A stretch of 64,000 nucleotides of DNA from Azorhizobium sp965227945 (lineage in GTDB: Bacteria > Pseudomonadota > Alphaproteobacteria > Rhizobiales > Xanthobacteraceae): NCBI GenBank assembly GCA_965227945.1, contig CBDDGQ010000005.1:1-64000 (forward strand), given 5' to 3'. The position numbers and the translations under genes are program-made. The notes beneath the pieces were generated by a model that was not told where the DNA came from, searched no databases, and worked only from the letters and a program-made list of their open reading frames with translations. Of the stretch, positions 1 through 7,654 are shown in pieces; positions within the stretch are counted from its first letter, which is position 1; every line of letters starts with the position of its first letter.

Positions 1-675
1 GGCGACGCGGCCATCGCCATAGCTGGGATCATAGCTGCGCGGGTCGCTGCGCAGCCAGCCGGCCAGAGCGGCGATGGGCAGGATGCGGGCGCCAAGGTCC
101 GGGGCGACCAGATACCGGTCCTCCACGACCACCCAGCTCTCCGCCACCGGCACGTCATAGCGGCGGGGCGGACCATAGGCATAGCCGGGGGCGTCGGGGG
201 CGATGGGCGCCCAGCCGGTATTGCCGGCGCCGCGCCGCCATTTCACCCAGGCGGGCGCCCAGGTGTCGCCGGGCACCCAGAACCAGCCATAGTCCGGCTC
301 ATAGCCCCAGCGGCCGTAATGATAGGTGGCCCAGGCGAACGGCTCGGGCGAATCCCAGTACCAGCCGTCCGCGGTCCAGATCCAGCGGCCGTCCTGATAG
401 GGCCGCCAGGCGGGGTCGCGCACGCCGGGGACGAAAACGTAGCTATAGACCGGGTGCTGCACCCAGCTGCCGTTCTCCGCCAGCGGCGCGTAGAAGACAT
501 TGATGTCCACCCGTGCGCCGGCGGGACCCGGTGCGGCCGGGCCGGCTGGACCCGGGCGGGGCGCCTGGGCGAACGCCGGAGCCATCAGGCCGGCCATCAG
601 GAAGCTCGCCGCCACGCCGGCCACCAGCGCCTTGGCCGGAGCGGATCGGGGGATTGGGGTGCGGACCGTCTTCAT
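1..675 (-). CDS. Exported Trp/Tyr-rich protein, DUF6600-like (C-terminus outside window)
   Basis: The reading frame starts at an ATG at 675 and stays open for 225 codons to base 1, so the C-terminus is missing. The first 35 or so residues form a signal peptide (basic MKTVRTPIPR start, Ala/Leu-rich core, cleavage near AFAQ). A short Pro/Gly/Ala linker follows. The mature part is dominated by short Trp/Tyr/Gly-rich units such as GRWIWTADGWYWDS and HYGRWGYEPDYGWFW. This pattern is typical of the proline/tryptophan-rich exported DUF6600 family, whose function is unknown. It is divergent from the TctC gene across about 310 bp. Function is unassigned; I am confident only that it is exported and of this compositional class. 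Confidence 0.75.
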   Translation of the reverse strand, partial: MKTVRTPIPRSAPAKALVAGVAASFLMAGLMAPAFAQAPRPGPAGPAAPGPAGARVDINVFYAPLAENGSWVQHPVYSYVFVPGVRDPAWRPYQDGRWIWTADGWYWDSPEPFAWATYHYGRWGYEPDYGWFWVPGDTWAPAWVKWRRGAGNTGWAPIAPDAPGYAYGPPRRYDVPVAESWVVVEDRYLVAPDLGARILPIAALAGWLRSDPRSYDPSYGDGRVA

Positions 676-987
676 CTGCGTCTCCAGTATGCTGCGGTCA
701 GAACGGTAAAGATCAAGCCGCAGTTCCGTGGCAGACCTGGGAAAAAATGAAGAAATTCCAGGGCCTTATTAAGATCAGCTGGGCGGTGCTGCGGCAATTG
801 CGGGGCGGGCGGTAGCGTGGCAGGGCGCGTGGCGGACCCGTGCCTGAAGCGGGCTTAAAGCCGCTGCGGCAGGTGCCCTTACGAAAGGAGGACTTGACGG
901 AGGCGACGTGGCGTCTTTCAACAGGCACAAGGCGCATCCCCTAGCGTCAAACGGTGCCCCGGGGAGGGGACAGCCCAGGAGAATGTG
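676..987. other. Intergenic region between divergent genes
   Basis: About 310 bases hold the promoters of the DUF6600-like gene (minus) and the TctC gene (plus). Short AT-richer patches lie near 700-780. An AGGAG ribosome binding site at 977-981 serves the plus-strand gene. I see no further gene or convincing operator. Confidence 0.5.
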
Positions 988-1989
988 ATGATCCTCAAGA
1001 TCGCCCGCGCGACCTGTACCGCGCTCTTCGGATTGATGGCGGGGGCCGGCCTTGGCCTTGCGCCCGGCGCGGCGTTGGCCCAGGGCGCCTATCCAGCCCG
1101 GCCGATCACCGTGGTGGTGCCGTTTGCCGCCGGCGGCCCCACCGACACGGTGGCCCGCCTGGTGGCGGAATCCATGAGCAAGACGCTGGGCCAGCAGGTG
1201 ATCGTGGAGAATGTGGGCGGCGCCGGCGGCACCCGCGGTGCCGGCCAGGTGGCGAAGGCCGCCCCCGATGGCTACACCGTGCTGCTGCACCACATCGGCC
1301 AGGCCACCGCGCCCAGCCTCTATCGCAAGCTGCCCTACAAGGTGACCGACTTCGAGACCGCCGGCCTCATCACCGCCGTGCCGATGACGCTGATCGCCAA
1401 GCCGGGCTTCGAGCCCAAGACCACCGCCGACGTCATCGCTTATGTGAAGGCCAACAAGGACAAGGTCACTTACGGCAATGCCGGCGTCGGCTCGGCCTCG
1501 CATCTGTGCGGCATGCTGTTCATGGCGGCGGTGGGCACCCAGGTGACCACGGTGCCCTATCAGGGCACGGGTCCGGCCATGAATGACCTGGTGGGCGGGC
1601 AGATCGACCTGATGTGCGACCAGACCACCAACACCACCGGCCAGATCAAGGGCGGCAAGGTGAAGGCCTACGGGGTCACCACCAAGGACCGGGTGAAGTC
1701 GCTGCCGGACATGCCGACCATGGAGGAGGGCGGCCTGAAGGGCTTCGAAGTGGCGGTGTGGCATGGCCTCTACGCCCCCAAGGGCACCTCGCCGGAGATC
1801 GTCGCCAAGCTGAACGCCGCGCTGGGCGTGGCGCTGGACGATCCCAAGGTCGTCGCCCGCTTTGCCGATCTCGGCACCGAGCCGGAGCCGAAGGACCGGC
1901 GCAGCCCCGAGGTCCACAAGGCCTATCTCGCGGCAGAAGTGGCCAAGTGGAAGCCGGTGATCGAGGCGGCCGGCGTCTACGCCGACTGA
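988..1989 (+). CDS. tctC: Tripartite tricarboxylate transporter substrate-binding protein (Bug/TctC family)
   Basis: This is the periplasmic solute receptor of a TctABC uptake system for small carboxylates. A signal peptide with a long Ala/Gly/Leu core ends near ALAQGAYP. The mature N-terminus YPARPITVVVPFAAGGPTD is the usual Bug-family opening, and the length (about 333 residues) is normal. A GTG at 985 precedes the ATG at 988. I prefer the ATG because AGGAG (977-981) then sits six bases upstream rather than three. TctB and TctA follow on the same strand, so this is a complete transporter operon. The substrate cannot be read from sequence; Bug receptors bind citrate, glutamate, aromatic acids and others. 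Confidence 0.93.
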   Translation: MILKIARATCTALFGLMAGAGLGLAPGAALAQGAYPARPITVVVPFAAGGPTDTVARLVAESMSKTLGQQVIVENVGGAGGTRGAGQVAKAAPDGYTVLLHHIGQATAPSLYRKLPYKVTDFETAGLITAVPMTLIAKPGFEPKTTADVIAYVKANKDKVTYGNAGVGSASHLCGMLFMAAVGTQVTTVPYQGTGPAMNDLVGGQIDLMCDQTTNTTGQIKGGKVKAYGVTTKDRVKSLPDMPTMEEGGLKGFEVAVWHGLYAPKGTSPEIVAKLNAALGVALDDPKVVARFADLGTEPEPKDRRSPEVHKAYLAAEVAKWKPVIEAAGVYAD

Positions 1990-2110
1990 TCGTCACACCA
2001 TCCGTCCTGCGCACGCCGGGGCCTTCTGCCGCCGCGCCCGCTCCCGCGGGGGCGTGGCAGAGGGCGCGGCGGGCGAGGGCGCACGTCATGTCACAGGGGA
2101 TCAGCGCGCC

Positions 2111-2572
2111 ATGGGCTTCGTACGCAATCCGAAGGATGTCATTTCCGGTCTGTTGTTTCTCGGGCTGGCGGCGCTGTTCGCCTGGCAGTCGCGGGAACTG
2201 ACCATCGGCACCGCCATGCGCATGGGGCCGGGCTATTTCCCGCTCTTTCTGTCTCTCCTGCTGGGCGTGCTCGGCCTCATCGTGCTGGTGAACGGCCTTC
2301 GTGTGCCGGGCGAGGCGCCCAGCGGCATCATCTGGCGGGCCTTGATCCTGCTGACCGTCGCCACCCTGCTGTTCGGTTTTGCCATGCGCCCGCTGGGCTT
2401 CCTGCCGGCGCTGGGGGCCAGCGTCTTCCTCGCCACCCTGGCGAGCCGGCGTTTCCACCTCGTCACCGCCGCCACCATCACCGCGGTGATGTGCGTGTTC
2501 TGCTGGGCGGTGTTCATCCTCGGGCTGGGGCTGCCGCTGCCGCTGCTCGGCCCGTGGCTCGGCGGTTATTGA
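2111..2572 (+). CDS. tctB: Tripartite tricarboxylate transporter small membrane subunit TctB
   Basis: A 153-residue inner-membrane protein with four predicted hydrophobic segments, matching the four-helix TctB family. The family motif GPGYFPLFLSLLLG follows the first helix (residues about 38-50). I chose the ATG at 2111 (MGFVRNPKD) because it follows an AGGGGA-type ribosome site. The open frame extends upstream to 2054 but encodes nothing TctB-like there. It lies between tctC and tctA with an 11-base gap to tctA, consistent with one transcript. Confidence 0.9.
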   Translation: MGFVRNPKDVISGLLFLGLAALFAWQSRELTIGTAMRMGPGYFPLFLSLLLGVLGLIVLVNGLRVPGEAPSGIIWRALILLTVATLLFGFAMRPLGFLPALGASVFLATLASRRFHLVTAATITAVMCVFCWAVFILGLGLPLPLLGPWLGGY

Positions 2573-2582
2573 GGAGCGGCCC

Positions 2583-4082
2583 GTGGACCTGATTGACAAT
2601 CTCTCGCTCGGCTTCTCCGTCGCGCTCTCGTTCCAGAACCTGCTCTATTGTTTCGTCGGCGTGCTGCTGGGCACGCTGATCGGGGTGCTGCCGGGGCTGG
2701 GGCCCATCGCCACCATCGCCATGCTGCTGCCCATCACTTTTGGGCTGCCGCCGGTGTCCGCGCTCATCATGCTGTCGGGCATCTATTACGGTGCGCAATA
2801 TGGCGGCTCGACCACCGCCATCCTCATCAATCTGCCCGGGGAATCCTCGTCCGTGGTGACCGCCATCGACGGCCACCAGATGGCCCGCCAGGGCCGCGCG
2901 GGGGCGGCGCTGGCCACGGCGGCGCTGGGCTCCTTCTTTGCCGGCACGGTGGCCACCCTGCTGCTGGCGGTGTTCTCCCCGCCCTTGGCGGAACTGGCGC
3001 TGAAGTTCGGCCCGCCGGAATATTTCGCGCTGATGGTGCTGGGGCTCGTGGCCTCGGTGACGCTGGCCTCGGGCTCGGTGGTCAAGGCGCTGGCGATGAT
3101 CGTGCTGGGCCTGCTGCTCGGCCTGTCTGGGCAGGACATCTACACCGGCGTGCCGCGCCTGACCTTCGACATCGACGAACTCTCCGACGGCTTCGATTTC
3201 GTGGCGCTGGCCATGGGGATGTTCGGCATCGCCGAGATCATCCGCAATCTGGAGGATGAGAGCCAACGCTCGCTGGTGGCGGCCAAGGTGAAAAGCCTGA
3301 TGCTGACCAAGGACGAGTTCAAGCAGATCATCGCCCCGGTGCTGCGTGGGACGATTCTCGGCTCGTTCCTGGGGATCCTGCCGGGCGGCGGGGCCATGCT
3401 GTCCTCGTTCGCGGCCTATTCCATCGAGAAGAAGATCTCCAAGACCCCCGGCCGCTTCGGCAAGGGGGCCATCGAGGGCGTGGCGGGACCGGAGAGCGCC
3501 AACAATGCCGGCGCGCAGACCTCCTTCATTCCGATGCTGACGCTGGGCATTCCCTCCAACCCGGTGATGGCGCTGATGATTGGCGCCCTGATCATCCAGG
3601 GCATCACGCCCGGCCCCAATGTGGTGACCGACAAGCCGGATCTGTTCTGGGGCGTCATCGCCTCCATGTGGATCGGCAATTTCATGCTGGTGCTGCTGAA
3701 CCTGCCGCTGATCGGCATCTGGGTGCGCCTGCTCACCGTGCCGTACCACGTGATGTATCCGGCGATCATCGCCTTCTGCTGCATCGGCGTTTACAGCGTC
3801 AACAACAACACCTTCGACGTCTACACCATGGCCCTGTTCGGGGTGCTGGGCTACGCGCTGGTGAAGCTGGATTGCGAGCCGGCGCCGCTGCTGCTGGGCT
3901 TCGTCATCGGACCCATGCTGGAGGAATATCTGCGCCGGGCCATGTTGATCTCGCGCGGCGATCCTCTGGTGTTCGTCACCCGCCCGATTTCCGCGGTGCT
4001 CCTCGCGCTCGCGGTGGCGGCGCTGGTGGTGGTGCTGCTGCCCTCCATCCGCGAGAAGCGGGAGGAGGCGTTCAAGGAATAG
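2583..4082 (+). CDS. tctA: Tripartite tricarboxylate transporter large permease TctA
   Basis: A 499-residue polytopic permease, the usual TctA length. Family hallmarks include GTLIGVLPGLGPIATIAMLLP near residue 30 and a second Gly/Pro-rich repeat GSFLGILPGGGAMLSSFAAY near residue 260. These reflect the duplicated halves that form the translocation path. YYGAQYGGSTTAILINLPGE is also typical. The start is a GTG (MDLIDNLSLGF) with GAGGAG just upstream. It ends the tctCBA operon; no regulator is adjacent. Confidence 0.95.
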   Translation: MDLIDNLSLGFSVALSFQNLLYCFVGVLLGTLIGVLPGLGPIATIAMLLPITFGLPPVSALIMLSGIYYGAQYGGSTTAILINLPGESSSVVTAIDGHQMARQGRAGAALATAALGSFFAGTVATLLLAVFSPPLAELALKFGPPEYFALMVLGLVASVTLASGSVVKALAMIVLGLLLGLSGQDIYTGVPRLTFDIDELSDGFDFVALAMGMFGIAEIIRNLEDESQRSLVAAKVKSLMLTKDEFKQIIAPVLRGTILGSFLGILPGGGAMLSSFAAYSIEKKISKTPGRFGKGAIEGVAGPESANNAGAQTSFIPMLTLGIPSNPVMALMIGALIIQGITPGPNVVTDKPDLFWGVIASMWIGNFMLVLLNLPLIGIWVRLLTVPYHVMYPAIIAFCCIGVYSVNNNTFDVYTMALFGVLGYALVKLDCEPAPLLLGFVIGPMLEEYLRRAMLISRGDPLVFVTRPISAVLLALAVAALVVVLLPSIREKREEAFKE

Positions 4083-4231
4083 CCCGCGGCGGCCCGGCAC
4101 GGCCGGTCCGCCCGAATTGTCCACAGGCCGGAGGGCGTCATAGGGGCGGGAACGCATTTTCCGCCCCCGGTGCTGGACAGGGTGGGGGGGCTCTGCTACA
4201 CGAGCGCTCCCGACGGGGTTCATCCCCTGGG

Positions 4232-4307
<76 letters not shown>

Positions 4308-4503
4308 CTTATTTCCCAATCGGTTAAGTGGTGTTTTGACCGTTCCGACCCTGGAACGGATCAAGTCTTTTGCAGATCATTTTGCAAACCTGCACTTTGG
4401 GCGGCCCCTCGGCAGGGCTGCCATGGTGACCGGGAATATCCGGTCCGAGCACGCCATCGGTTGGGCGAGAGGCGCCAAACCGCCAGCGCGGGTGGCGGCC
4501 GGC

Positions 4504-4638
4504 TCAGGCGACGGAGCCCACCGCCAAGCTGTTGACCGAGACGCGCGCCGGCGCAGCGTGATCCGCGGTCAGGACGCCACCGATCCCGAGAATGAACAGC
4601 GATCCGCAGACCATGAGGAGCTTCAAGGCGGCGGTCAT
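4504..4638 (-). CDS. Putative 44-residue single-pass membrane or exported peptide
   Basis: This small frame reads MTAALKLLMVCGSLFILGI and then a short tail. It begins with a charged-poor start and one hydrophobic stretch, followed by TADHAAPARV, which resembles a signal peptide or a single membrane helix. Its ATG overlaps the TGA of the upstream small gene as ATGA (4635-4638), a classic translational coupling arrangement. That coupling is the main reason to believe it is real. No homologue is recognised and function is unknown. Confidence 0.45.
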   Translation of the reverse strand: MTAALKLLMVCGSLFILGIGGVLTADHAAPARVSVNSLAVGSVA

Positions 4639-4862
4639 TTGCGGACATCCTCGATCAGGGTGGAGGCATTGGAACCCCAATGGCACGGCATGATGGCGGC
4701 GCTCCTCGGGGTGATGGACTGGGGCACGTGGTGATCGACCGCGCACACCACGGACGGCAGCGGATCCTGGATATCAATCAAGGGCGCGGCAAAAGCGTGG
4801 GTGACCGAGGCGGCGACCGAGATGGCGACGCCAAGAATGATCAGTTTGGTCAGCATGAACAT
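4635..4862 (-). CDS. Putative small exported protein (75 aa)
   Basis: The frame starts MFMLTKLIILGVAISVAASV and continues to a likely signal peptidase site at THAFAAP. The mature peptide would be about 50 residues with two Cys and several His. The open frame could start at a GTG at 4871, but that codon overlaps the GGAG ribosome site (4871-4874). The ATG at 4862 lies eight bases beyond it and is preferred. The leader resembles those of the small exported proteins at 5854 and 7319. It is coupled by ATGA overlap to the 44-residue gene. No family is recognised. Confidence 0.55.
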   Translation of the reverse strand: MFMLTKLIILGVAISVAASVTHAFAAPLIDIQDPLPSVVCAVDHHVPQSITPRSAAIMPCHWGSNASTLIEDVRK

Positions 4863-4871
4863 TGTCTTCAC

Positions 4872-5225
4872 TCCATTCAGTGACTGAAGACTACGGTCCT
4901 CCTGCCTCTGCCACTATTGAACGCTGGTCAACGCGCACTCATCACTTCGCTGCGCGAAAGCATACCTAGGTATGGCGCAGAGGCGCTGGACGGCGAGATC
5001 GCTTTCCGTGGCCATTGACCCCAAGCCTCCTGGCCGCGTGCGGCAGACATCTGGCGGCGGGATTGTGCACGGATCGGGTCGGCCCCGGGCGGTGCTGTGC
5101 GGGCACAGCCCCAAGCGCTACCTCGCCAAACGTGCGTATAATTTAGAAACAGATCGCACACAGGAAGGATCATCCGGGTCGCGCCGAAACGGTCGTATGG
5201 GCGCTCCGCGGATAAGGACGTCTCT
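4872..5225. other. Intergenic region with a divergent-promoter role
   Basis: About 350 bases separate the minus-strand small genes from the plus-strand receiver gene. The region contains a perfect 14-bp palindrome at 4961-4974 and an AT-richer patch with a TATAAT-like hexamer near 5137. No protein-coding frame here looks real. Confidence 0.45.
4961..4974. promoter_or_regulatory. 14-bp perfect palindrome CATACCTAGGTATG
   Basis: The site equals its own reverse complement over 14 bases. It lies about 100 bp upstream of the small exported gene starting at 4862 (minus). The same ACCTAGGT core recurs at 13552-13559, upstream of the AraC-type gene. A dimeric regulator binding site is the simplest reading; the protein is unknown. 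Confidence 0.4.
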
Positions 5226-5609
5226 GTGTCGATCCCCCCTCTCATCTCCATCGTCGATGATGATCTTTCGGTGCGCCAAGCCGTTGGCAGCCTCGTGCGC
5301 TCCCTGGGGCTGCGGGCATCGACATTCGCCTCGGCGGACGTGTTTCTGGCGTCGCCCATCCTGCAGGAGACGGCGTGCTTGATCTCCGATGTCCAGATGC
5401 CCGGCATGAGCGGCCTTGAGCTCCAGAAGGTGCTGAAAGATCGCAATGCGGGCCTTCCGGTGATCTTCATCACCGGTTTTCCCGAGGCGGCGGTGCGACG
5501 ACGGGCACAGGCCGCAGGCGCCGTGGGTTTTCTCGGCAAGCCATTTGATGGGCAGGCGATTGTCGATTTGCTGGATCTGGCCTTGCAGCGGTCCGGGCTG
5601 ACGGATTAA
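5226..5609 (+). CDS. Stand-alone response regulator receiver protein
   Basis: A 127-residue single receiver domain with no output domain. The acidic pocket is D11-D12, the phosphorylated aspartate is D55 (LISDVQMPG), the switch Thr is T83 (FITG) and the conserved Lys is K105 (GKP). All are intact, so phosphotransfer should work. It resembles the receiver half of FixJ-type regulators. The start is a GTG. It sits about 2 kb from the large histidine kinase at 7655-12823, which lacks its own receiver, so a kinase-receiver pairing is possible but is inference. Confidence 0.88.
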   Translation: MSIPPLISIVDDDLSVRQAVGSLVRSLGLRASTFASADVFLASPILQETACLISDVQMPGMSGLELQKVLKDRNAGLPVIFITGFPEAAVRRRAQAAGAVGFLGKPFDGQAIVDLLDLALQRSGLTD

Positions 5610-5742
5610 GGCCGCTGACGCGCAGAGCGCCGCGCTGCTGTCGCGCAATCAAGAGCGGGACCAGTGTCCTTTTGTCCGGCGCCCGCGTGGCGTTGGCCCC
5701 AGGCGGCCCACCCCTCAACCGTCGCCCACGACACGAACGTCT

Positions 5743-5754
5743 ATACGATCGTAT
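5743..5754. promoter_or_regulatory. 12-bp palindrome ATACGATCGTAT
   Basis: A perfect inverted repeat about 100 bp upstream of the small exported gene at 5854, in an AT-richer promoter-like stretch. It could bind a regulator of that gene. No matching copy was seen before the paralogue at 7319. Confidence 0.3.
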
Positions 5755-5829
5755 GAAAGGTATATCCGGTCATTTAGGTTCTTTACACGGATGTAGAATA
5801 CCAAAATATCTGATCAATCAGTAATTTAT

Positions 5830-5850
5830 TCTCACTCAACTGGAGTGAGA
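5830..5850 (+). promoter_or_regulatory. Leader hairpin that buries the ribosome binding site
   Basis: TCTCACTC (5830-5837) can pair with GAGTGAGA (5843-5850) around a five-base loop. The right arm contains most of the GGAG ribosome site of the gene starting at 5854. An equivalent hairpin precedes the paralogue at 7319, which suggests translation control. Confidence 0.45.
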
Positions 5851-5853
5851 GAC

Positions 5854-6129
5854 ATGAACATCCATCGTAATCTTCTCGTCGCCGGCGCCGCACTTACGCT
5901 CATGAGCCTGTCCACGGCAGCCTTCGCGGATAATTTTGGCCCCATCAACCGCCAGCAGTATGCCGTCTCGGCTCAGGAGACCCTGCGGCCGCTGTTTTTC
6001 CTGCCGCAGGCGCAGGTGACGCAGCAGAGTTTCGCTGCGCCGAAGGTCCAGCGGCAGAACGGCATCGGTTCGCTGATCGGAGCGGCCGATCCGCATTCGG
6101 GCCCGGCGTTCGATCCCGACGTCGAGTGA
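5854..6129 (+). CDS. Small exported protein, paralogue A
   Basis: A 91-residue protein with a clear signal peptide (MNIHRNLLVAGAALTLMSL, cleavage near AFADN). The mature chain holds YAVSAQET near residue 40 and ends ADPHSGPAFDPDVE. The gene at 7319 encodes a paralogue with the same signal-peptide pattern, the same YAVSAQET and nearly the same C-terminal 14 residues. Both have a hairpin over the ribosome site and a matching terminator stem. I start it at the ATG 5854 rather than a GTG at 5845, since GGAG lies eight bases before this ATG. I do not recognise a family. Confidence 0.7.
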   Translation: MNIHRNLLVAGAALTLMSLSTAAFADNFGPINRQQYAVSAQETLRPLFFLPQAQVTQQSFAAPKVQRQNGIGSLIGAADPHSGPAFDPDVE

Positions 6130-6145
6130 GCGTTCGCCCCGCAAG

Positions 6146-6176
6146 AATGGACGGCCAGCTCTACTGGCCGTCCATT
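6146..6176 (+). terminator. Stem-loop after paralogue A
   Basis: AATGGACGGCCAG (6146-6158) is perfectly complementary to CTGGCCGTCCATT (6164-6176) across a five-base loop. It starts 16 bases after the stop codon. No U-run follows, so it may be a terminator or an mRNA-stabilising end. The same TGGACGGCC/GGCCGTCCA stem follows paralogue B. Confidence 0.65.
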
Positions 6177-6362
6177 GCCCGGGCGGCCCGGAAAGCGGCA
6201 TCGCCGTGGGACCGCCCTCCCAGCCATCGATCCCCTCGGCCATCCCCGCCCGTGCACGCACAACCCGGGCCGGACGCGCCAGACGCGGCGCCCTGGAGGG
6301 ACAGAAAGGCCACGCTCCGGCCCCTGTGGGCGTCGGAGTGCCCGTGTCGAAGGGACGCCGGA

Positions 6363-7037
6363 ATGCTGGATCAGCCAAATTCATCGCCGCCGACCGCACT
6401 GGGCTTTGCCGGCGCGCCATTGCTATCGGCGCTGGCGATGACGACCTTCGCCGGCTTTCTTGACGCCGTCGGCTACATGCAGCTCTCGGGCCTCTACGTC
6501 TCGTTCATGAGCGGGAACAGCACCCGTCTCGGCGTGGATCTGGCGCAGGGAAATCTGGCGGTCGTTCTGCAGAGCGCAAGCGTGATCGCCACCTTCGTTC
6601 TCGGCGCCTTTGCCGGCACGTTGATCGCCGACGCCCTCGACCGGCCGCGGCCCGTGCCCATTCTCGTTGCAGAGATCGCGCTGCTGACCGTCGCTCTGTG
6701 CTTGACGCGGACGCAGATCGGCTTCGCCAGTCTCCTGCCCGTGGCCGCCGCCATGGGCCTGCAGAATGTCCTGCACCATAAGGTTTTCGGCGCGGACCTG
6801 GGCAAAGGGTTCCTGACCGGAACCTTGTTCGGCCTGGGCCAGGCCCTTGCATTCTATGCGCGCGGCAAAGGCCCTGCTGCGGCCGCCATCGTGCAACTGA
6901 CGAGCTGGATCGCCTTCGTGGCGGGCGTCGTCGGCGGCGCGCTGGTCATCACCGCGCTCAGCCTCGGCGACGCGCTGCTGCTGGCGCTCGCGCTGCTGAC
7001 GCTGGTGACGCTGGTCGTCGCCTACGCCACGCGCTGA
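6363..7037 (+). CDS. YoaK-like DUF1275 membrane protein
   Basis: A 224-residue polytopic membrane protein with six or so hydrophobic segments. Family landmarks are TFAGFLDAVGYMQLSGLYVSFMSGNST near residues 20-45 and MGLQNVLHHKVFGADLGKGFLTGTL further on. These match the DUF1275/YoaK family, whose function is not established. The open frame extends upstream to 6126, but that part is unlike the family. The ATG at 6363 (MLDQPNSSPP) gives the normal length. It sits between the two paralogous small exported proteins and may have its own promoter, since a terminator-like stem precedes it. Confidence 0.85.
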   Translation: MLDQPNSSPPTALGFAGAPLLSALAMTTFAGFLDAVGYMQLSGLYVSFMSGNSTRLGVDLAQGNLAVVLQSASVIATFVLGAFAGTLIADALDRPRPVPILVAEIALLTVALCLTRTQIGFASLLPVAAAMGLQNVLHHKVFGADLGKGFLTGTLFGLGQALAFYARGKGPAAAAIVQLTSWIAFVAGVVGGALVITALSLGDALLLALALLTLVTLVVAYATR

Positions 7038-7296
7038 CCTGCGCGTCGCGTTGGCGCTGCCGCCGTCAGAGGGGCGCCCCCATGCGGGCGCCGCGCGGAT
7101 GCGCCAGCCGCCTACTGACGGGCGTGAGACTGCACCTGCTCATCCCCATCTCACGGACCATTCCGCCCGGCCGCGGGCCGTGGAAAGGCGCGTCCGCGCG
7201 TGCGCCCATACGGATGTTTAGAGGGGGCATGCCGCTGTATGACATGTGCACACCACCGTAGAATATTCAGGGCGGCAGGGGGTTGTTAGGTTTTGA

Positions 7297-7313
7297 TCAC
7301 TCAAACGGAGTGA
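7297..7313 (+). promoter_or_regulatory. Leader hairpin before paralogue B
   Basis: TCACTC (7297-7302) can pair with GAGTGA (7308-7313) around AAACG. The right arm overlaps the GGAG ribosome site of the gene starting at 7319. It matches the hairpin at 5830-5850 in position and sequence. Confidence 0.42.
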
Positions 7314-7318
7314 GTGAC

Positions 7319-7579
7319 ATGAACATCAAGCGTAACATCATCGCCCTCGGCACCGCCTTCGCCATCCTCGGCAGCGCCACCGCGGCGTTTGCCGGCCCCT
7401 CCATCGGCCCCGAGAATGCCCAGGAATATGCCGTCTCGGCGCAGGAAACGCCGGTCCTGTTCGGGCAGCCCCAGCTGCCGCCGGCGCAGCTCCGCCAGAA
7501 CCACAATGCGGACCAGGGCGCGCTGATCGCTCCCGCTGATCCGCACTGGGGTCCGGCCTTCGATCCCGACGTGGAGTGA
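7319..7579 (+). CDS. Small exported protein, paralogue B
   Basis: An 86-residue protein with signal peptide MNIKRNIIALGTAFAILGSA and cleavage near AFAGP. The mature part shows EYAVSAQET and ends ADPHWGPAFDPDVE, nearly identical to the protein at 5854. The region between the two motifs differs in length and sequence, so only the ends are conserved. I start it at the ATG following the GGAG site, not at the upstream in-frame codon near 7283. The conserved acidic tail suggests a binding or interaction role, but no function is known. Confidence 0.7.
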   Translation: MNIKRNIIALGTAFAILGSATAAFAGPSIGPENAQEYAVSAQETPVLFGQPQLPPAQLRQNHNADQGALIAPADPHWGPAFDPDVE

Positions 7580-7592
7580 GCGGCTGATCAAC

Positions 7593-7620
7593 ATGGACGG
7601 CCGGCGCGCCGGCCGTCCAT
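7593..7620 (+). terminator. 28-bp palindromic stem after paralogue B
   Basis: The arms ATGGACGGCCGG and CCGGCCGTCCAT are perfect complements around CGCG, 14 bases after the stop codon. It shares its stem sequence with the element at 6146-6176. It also lies just beyond the 3' end of the convergent histidine kinase gene, so it may act in both directions. Confidence 0.65.
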
Positions 7621-7654
7621 TTGCGGTCGGCGCCCGCGCGCCGCCCAGGTGGGC

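Noticed and set aside
4336..4734. A 132-codon open frame just after the tRNA on the plus strand
   Set aside because: No family resemblance, no good ribosome site, and it overlaps two better supported small genes on the other strand.
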